Part shown: positions 60,405-64,000 of the stretch, piece after piece
Numbering within the stretch: the stretch's first letter is position 1
Layout: each line of letters opens with the position of its first letter
NCBI RefSeq assembly: GCF_019355395.1
Contig: NZ_CP048829.1
Coordinates: 1,887,501 to 1,951,500, forward strand
Origin: Chordicoccus furentiruminis
Lineage (GTDB): Bacteria > Bacillota > Clostridia > Lachnospirales > Lachnospiraceae
Direction of reading: 5' to 3'
DNA length: 64,000 bases
Program-made: the position numbers and the translations under genes
The notes under the pieces: model-generated
The model's input: only the letters and a program-made list of their open reading frames with translations
Databases searched by the model: none
What the model was told of the DNA's origin: nothing

Positions 60405-62717
60405 ATGCGGGAGTATCGGTATATCGGAAAAGCGACATCGAATGACCGCGCGTACGGCAAGGTGACGGGACACGCGGTCTATACGTCGGACATGCAGTCG
60501 GTGGACATGCTGTATCTGGCTTATAAACCGTCTGCGGTCGGACACGGCCTCATCGCGTCGATCGACGCCTCCGGCGCGTGGCTTCCCGGCGTCCGGGCGA
60601 TTTATACGTATCAGAATACGCCGGACCGGTACTTTGACAGAGGACGGGTCAGCCGGGCAGAGGCGGACAGCGTTCCGAATCAGGAGAAGCTGTTTGACCG
60701 GGAAGTGCGCTTCTTCGGGGAGCGGGTCGCCGCGGTCGTCGCGGAATCGGAAGAGACCGCGCGCAGAGCGTGCCGGCTGATCCGGGTTGAGTATCAGCCT
60801 CTGCCGCTTGTCATGACGCAGGACGAAGCCCGGTCGGACGGAGCGCCGAAGCTCCACCGCGATGGCAATCTGTATCCGGCTGACGGCAAACCGTACCGGA
60901 GAACTCTGGGAAACTATGACGGGGCGAAGGCGGATGTCGTGGTCCGGACGGCGATGCACGCCGGGCGGATGACGCATATGTGCATGGAGACGCAGTCCGT
61001 GCGCGCCCGGTTTGACAAGAGCGACGGGCGTCTTACCGTCTGGAGCGGATGCCAGACGGCCTACGGCGTCCGTTCTACCGTCGCGGATCTGCTCGGCCTT
61101 CCGTACAACCGAGTCTGTGTCGTCAAGGCGCTGATGGGAGGGTCCTTCGGCGTCAAGCAGGAGATGGTTCTGGAACCTCTTGTCGCCTTCGCGGCCTTTG
61201 ATCTCCGGGCCGACGTCCTCTGTCACTTCACCAGGGAGGAGCAGATCACCGGAACGCTGCTCCGGCATGACCTCGACTGCACGGTTGAGACGAAATGGAC
61301 GAGGGACGGGACGATTCAGGGACTTAAGGTGGAGATGAACCTTGATGCGGGCGCGTATCAGACCGTAAGCCCGTCCTACCTCCGGGGGATCGGAAACAAG
61401 CTCACGAAGACCTACCGGATTCCCAACGTGGAATATCTGGGACAGTCCTACTGCACCACCACACCCTGCAACGGCAGCTTCCGGAGCTGGGGCACAGCGG
61501 AGCTCGCGATCGGTCTTGAGCCGAACCTGAACGAGGCGGCCCGGATCCTCGGCATCGACCCGGTGGAGCTGAGGCTGCGCAACGTGCATCAGCCGTTTGA
61601 CCGGGACAGGATGAACCGGGCTTCCGTATCGAACGCAAGATTCAGGGATGTGCTGGAGAAGGGCAGGGAGCGGTTCGGATGGGATCAGAAAGTGGCCGCC
61701 TGCAGGGAGAGGAACAGACAGGGCGGACGGTACCGCTACGGCTGCGGGATGGCCTTATGTTCCCACACCAGCTCCTTTTATCCGTATCTGAACGAGCGGG
61801 CCGACTGCATTCTCCGTATGGCGGACGACGGATCGGCGATCCTCACGATGCCGATCCATGACCATGGCGGCGGCACCGTGACGGCGATGAAGAAGATCTG
61901 CGCGGAAGCGCTGCAGATCGATCCCGGCCGGATCGAGGTGCATGAGGCTGACACCGATGTGACGGGCTACGATTACGGATGCTACGCGAGCCGGTCCGTC
62001 TATGTGTTCGGTCAGGCGGTCATCCGGTGCGCGGAAGAGATGATCGAAAAGGGACGGACGCTGGCCTCGATGCTTCTCAAATGCCATCCGGAGACGATCC
62101 GTTATACGGACGGCTTCTTCTCCTCCGAAATGAACCCGAAGATCCGGAAGGAATGGCGTGAAATCTGGGAATACGCGGTTTTTTCACGGGGGGAAGATTT
62201 GTTCTGCGCCGTCACGGGTCATGCTTCGGCCAATCCGGGGACCGCGGCCGCTCATTTTACCGAGGTCCGGGTCGATACGTACACAGGGCAGGTGAAGGTG
62301 CTTCATTGTCTCTCGGTTCATGACATCGGGAAGAGGATCAATCCGGATCTCTGCTTCGGCCAGATCGGCAGCGGAATCCAGCAGGGAATCGGCTGGGCTC
62401 TCCGTGAAGAGATCAAGATCGATCCGAAGACCGGACAGACACTGATCACAGGGTTCAGGAACTATGAGATGTGCAATGCAGCCGATATGCCGGCATACGA
62501 CGCGCTGTTTATCGAGGACGCGGAGCCGACCGGCCCGTTCGGCGCGAAGGGGCTCGGCGAAGTGGTGACGGCGCCGGTGGCGCCGGCCTGCGTCGAGGCG
62601 GTGAATCAGGCTCTCGGGCTGCATCTCAACCGCTGCCCGCTGACGCCTCCGGTGATTCTTGAGGCTCTCGCGGGCCGGCCGGATCCGGAGGCGGCCGGAT
62701 TCCGGACCGCGGACTGA
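60405..62717 (+). CDS. Molybdenum hydroxylase large (molybdopterin) subunit, xanthine-dehydrogenase family
   Basis: This 770-residue subunit binds the molybdopterin cofactor. Visible motifs are the substrate-domain start RAYGKVTGHAVYTSDM, GGSFGVKQEM for the first cofactor loop, NGSFRSWGTAELAIG for the second and the catalytic Glu in GAKGLGEVVTAP near the C-terminus. The ATG at 60405 follows GGGAGCGGGAG; a GTG at 60381 overlaps the previous stop. The enzyme hydroxylates an N-heterocyclic or aldehyde carbon using water and passes electrons to the [2Fe-2S] and FAD subunits that follow. In this operon it could oxidise or desulfurise the (thio)imidazole ring product; purine oxidation is the alternative. 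Confidence 0.88.
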   Translation: MREYRYIGKATSNDRAYGKVTGHAVYTSDMQSVDMLYLAYKPSAVGHGLIASIDASGAWLPGVRAIYTYQNTPDRYFDRGRVSRAEADSVPNQEKLFDREVRFFGERVAAVVAESEETARRACRLIRVEYQPLPLVMTQDEARSDGAPKLHRDGNLYPADGKPYRRTLGNYDGAKADVVVRTAMHAGRMTHMCMETQSVRARFDKSDGRLTVWSGCQTAYGVRSTVADLLGLPYNRVCVVKALMGGSFGVKQEMVLEPLVAFAAFDLRADVLCHFTREEQITGTLLRHDLDCTVETKWTRDGTIQGLKVEMNLDAGAYQTVSPSYLRGIGNKLTKTYRIPNVEYLGQSYCTTTPCNGSFRSWGTAELAIGLEPNLNEAARILGIDPVELRLRNVHQPFDRDRMNRASVSNARFRDVLEKGRERFGWDQKVAACRERNRQGGRYRYGCGMALCSHTSSFYPYLNERADCILRMADDGSAILTMPIHDHGGGTVTAMKKICAEALQIDPGRIEVHEADTDVTGYDYGCYASRSVYVFGQAVIRCAEEMIEKGRTLASMLLKCHPETIRYTDGFFSSEMNPKIRKEWREIWEYAVFSRGEDLFCAVTGHASANPGTAAAHFTEVRVDTYTGQVKVLHCLSVHDIGKRINPDLCFGQIGSGIQQGIGWALREEIKIDPKTGQTLITGFRNYEMCNAADMPAYDALFIEDAEPTGPFGAKGLGEVVTAPVAPACVEAVNQALGLHLNRCPLTPPVILEALAGRPDPEAAGFRTAD

Positions 62718-62732
62718 GGGGGGAGGCCCGGT

Positions 62733-63200
62733 ATGAGGATTTCGTTTGTACTGAATGGAAAAAAGAGGACGGACGACGTGGACCCCGCCAGACGGCTCCT
62801 TGACTATCTCCGGGAGGATCTCCATCTGACCGGAACAAAGGAAGGGTGCGGCGAAGGCGAATGCGGCGCCTGCACGGTGATTCTGAACGGCAGGGCGGTT
62901 CACGCGTGTCTGACGCTGACCGGTCAGATCGACGGCTGCGAGCTTCTGACGATCGAAGGGCTGGAAGCGGAAGACGGCAGCCTGAGCCCGCTTCAGCAGT
63001 CCTTTGCCGATCACGGGGCGATCCAGTGCGGATTCTGCACGCCGGGGATGGTGATGTCCGCCCAGGCGCTGCTGATGGAAAATCCGCATCCGGATGAGGC
63101 GGAGATCCGGAACGCGATTGCGGGCAATATCTGCCGCTGTACCGGTTACCGCGAGGTGATCCGGGCGATCCAGGCTGTCAGCGGCCCGGAGGACGGATAA
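62733..63200 (+). CDS. Molybdenum hydroxylase [2Fe-2S] subunit
   Basis: The 155-residue protein carries two clusters. The N-terminal plant-ferredoxin type shows CGEGECGACTVIL with a further Cys in HACLTL. The C-terminal four-helix type shows QCGFCTPGMVMSAQAL and NICRCTGYREV. It is separated from the large subunit by 15 bases and passes electrons between molybdenum and the FAD subunit. The length is typical. Confidence 0.95.
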   Translation: MRISFVLNGKKRTDDVDPARRLLDYLREDLHLTGTKEGCGEGECGACTVILNGRAVHACLTLTGQIDGCELLTIEGLEAEDGSLSPLQQSFADHGAIQCGFCTPGMVMSAQALLMENPHPDEAEIRNAIAGNICRCTGYREVIRAIQAVSGPEDG

Positions 63201-63212
63201 GGAGGCGTCGGT

Positions 63213-64000
63213 ATGGAGGTGAAAACGTATCTGCAGCCACAGAGTCTCGCCGGTTTATCGGACGCGCTTCTTCAGATGGAGGAGGGTTCGAAGATACTGG
63301 CCGGCGGTACGGATCTCATCATCCGGATCCGGAACCGCGAGGGGACGATCCCGTTACTGCTCTCTGTCTGCAGAGTCCGGGAACTGTACGGCATCTTCGG
63401 AGAAGCGGACGGACTCGTGATCGGCGCGATGGAAAATTTCGCTTCGATCGCGTCGGACAGCCGGGTGAGAAACGAGCCGTATCTTGAGGCGCTGGGGATG
63501 GCATGCGCCCGTGTCGGATCCCGTCAGATCCGGAACAAGGGCACAATCGGCGGAAATCTCGGCAACGCTTCAGTGGCCGGCGACATGATCCCGGTTCTGA
63601 CCATGTACCACGCGGAGGCGGAGATTATGAGGGGAGGCGGCGCTCTCCGCCGCCTCCCGGTTGAAGCGCTGATCACGGGCGTTTCAAGGACGGCGCTGAG
63701 GCCGGATGAGATCATCACAAGGATCCGGATTCCGATGAGGCCCGGACGGCGGAGCTGCTTTCTGAAGCTGGGCGGAAGAGAGGCAGTCACGGTCGCGGAG
63801 CTGTCCCTCTGCATGACATGGCGGACGGAGAAGGGTGTGTTTGCCGGCGTGGAGGGCGTGCTCGGGGCGGTCGACGCGCATCCGGTCGTGCTGGATGAGG
63901 CGGCGGAGATCGTCGACGGCACGGCAGGGGGAGGGCAGGTATGGGGCCGGCTGGCGGATTCTCTGTCCGGCCGGATTTCAGCCATCCGGATGAAACGGAC
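63213..64000 (+). CDS. Molybdenum hydroxylase FAD-binding subunit (3' end outside window)
   Basis: The frame is open from ATG after AAGGAGG to the last base of the window. The FAD-binding motifs ILAGGTDLIIRIR near residue 30 and GTIGGNLGNAS near residue 113 are intact, followed by the start of the CO-dehydrogenase flavoprotein C-terminal domain (LKLGGREAVTVAELSLC). It follows the [2Fe-2S] subunit by 12 bases. The order large, [2Fe-2S], FAD is complete, and the rest of the pathway may lie just beyond the window. Confidence 0.9.
   Translation, partial: MEVKTYLQPQSLAGLSDALLQMEEGSKILAGGTDLIIRIRNREGTIPLLLSVCRVRELYGIFGEADGLVIGAMENFASIASDSRVRNEPYLEALGMACARVGSRQIRNKGTIGGNLGNASVAGDMIPVLTMYHAEAEIMRGGGALRRLPVEALITGVSRTALRPDEIITRIRIPMRPGRRSCFLKLGGREAVTVAELSLCMTWRTEKGVFAGVEGVLGAVDAHPVVLDEAAEIVDGTAGGGQVWGRLADSLSGRISAIRMKR

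Noticed and set aside
1-64000. tRNA, rRNA, replication origin or plasmid functions
   Set aside because: No cloverleaf-like or ribosomal segments, and no replication, partition or conjugation genes were seen.

Overview
The window looks like a chromosomal segment of a low-to-mid GC Gram-positive anaerobe of the Clostridia, most like a gut Lachnospiraceae. The signs are LPXTG pilins with class C sortases, a pilus-linked signal peptidase I, AGGAGG-type ribosome binding sites, and IS21, IS91, IS1380, ISL3 and IS1634 elements. This placement is inferred from gene content, not from a marker gene. Composition changes along the window: roughly the first 43 kb is moderate in GC, while the start of the giant adhesin gene and everything from about 43 kb onward is clearly GC-rich.

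Positions 1-10.5 kb hold an apparently intact sortase-assembled pilus locus: a von Willebrand-type tip adhesin (cut by the window start), a class C sortase, a minor pilin, a second sortase, a small coiled-coil protein, signal peptidase I and a major pilin. A polytopic membrane protein and a polyprenyl-phosphate-type glycosyltransferase follow. Positions 10.6-19.8 kb form a defence island: a ribbon-helix-helix protein, a type I restriction-modification system (hsdR-hsdS-hsdM), an Mrr-like nuclease and an ABC-three-component (ABC-3C) conflict system. The ATPase of the ABC-3C system is cut and fused in frame to an IstB remnant.

Positions 19.8-43 kb are an insertion-sequence graveyard built into further pilus genes. 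It contains a decapitated pilin, an IS91-family element with its own tyrosine recombinase, an IS1380 element, a giant (about 2,700 residue) LPXTG adhesin, an Abi fragment, ISL3, and a pilin gene split after its fourth codon by an IS1634-family element. The IS1634 end appears to supply a substitute N-terminus. Next come a truncated paralogue of the membrane protein at 8.5 kb and a scrambled pair of IS21 elements. Positions 43-49.3 kb are a second, GC-rich pilus locus in decay or in an OFF state: an adhesin without its N-terminus, a major pilin frameshifted at a G8 tract in its signal peptide, a pilin-sortase reading-frame fusion, a truncated sortase and a minor pilin.

Positions 49.4-64 kb carry a long co-directional catabolic operon controlled by an RpiR-type regulator. 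In order it encodes an M20 N-carbamoyl-amino-acid-type amidohydrolase, a long-form urocanase homologue, a quaternary-amine substrate-binding lipoprotein, a multi-cysteine Fe-S protein, a histidine-ammonia-lyase homologue that lacks the Ala-Ser-Gly triad needed for the MIO cofactor, two permeases and an ATPase of an OpuC-like importer, a cytidylate-kinase-like protein, and a three-subunit molybdenum hydroxylase (last subunit cut by the window end). My reading is that this is not ordinary histidine use. It fits ergothioneine import and breakdown: a trimethylammonium lyase (ergothionase) makes thiourocanate, the urocanase homologue hydrates it, the molybdoenzyme may act on the thio-imidazole ring product, and the M20 enzyme would release glutamate from N-carbamoylglutamate. 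This operon is the most interesting object in the window.
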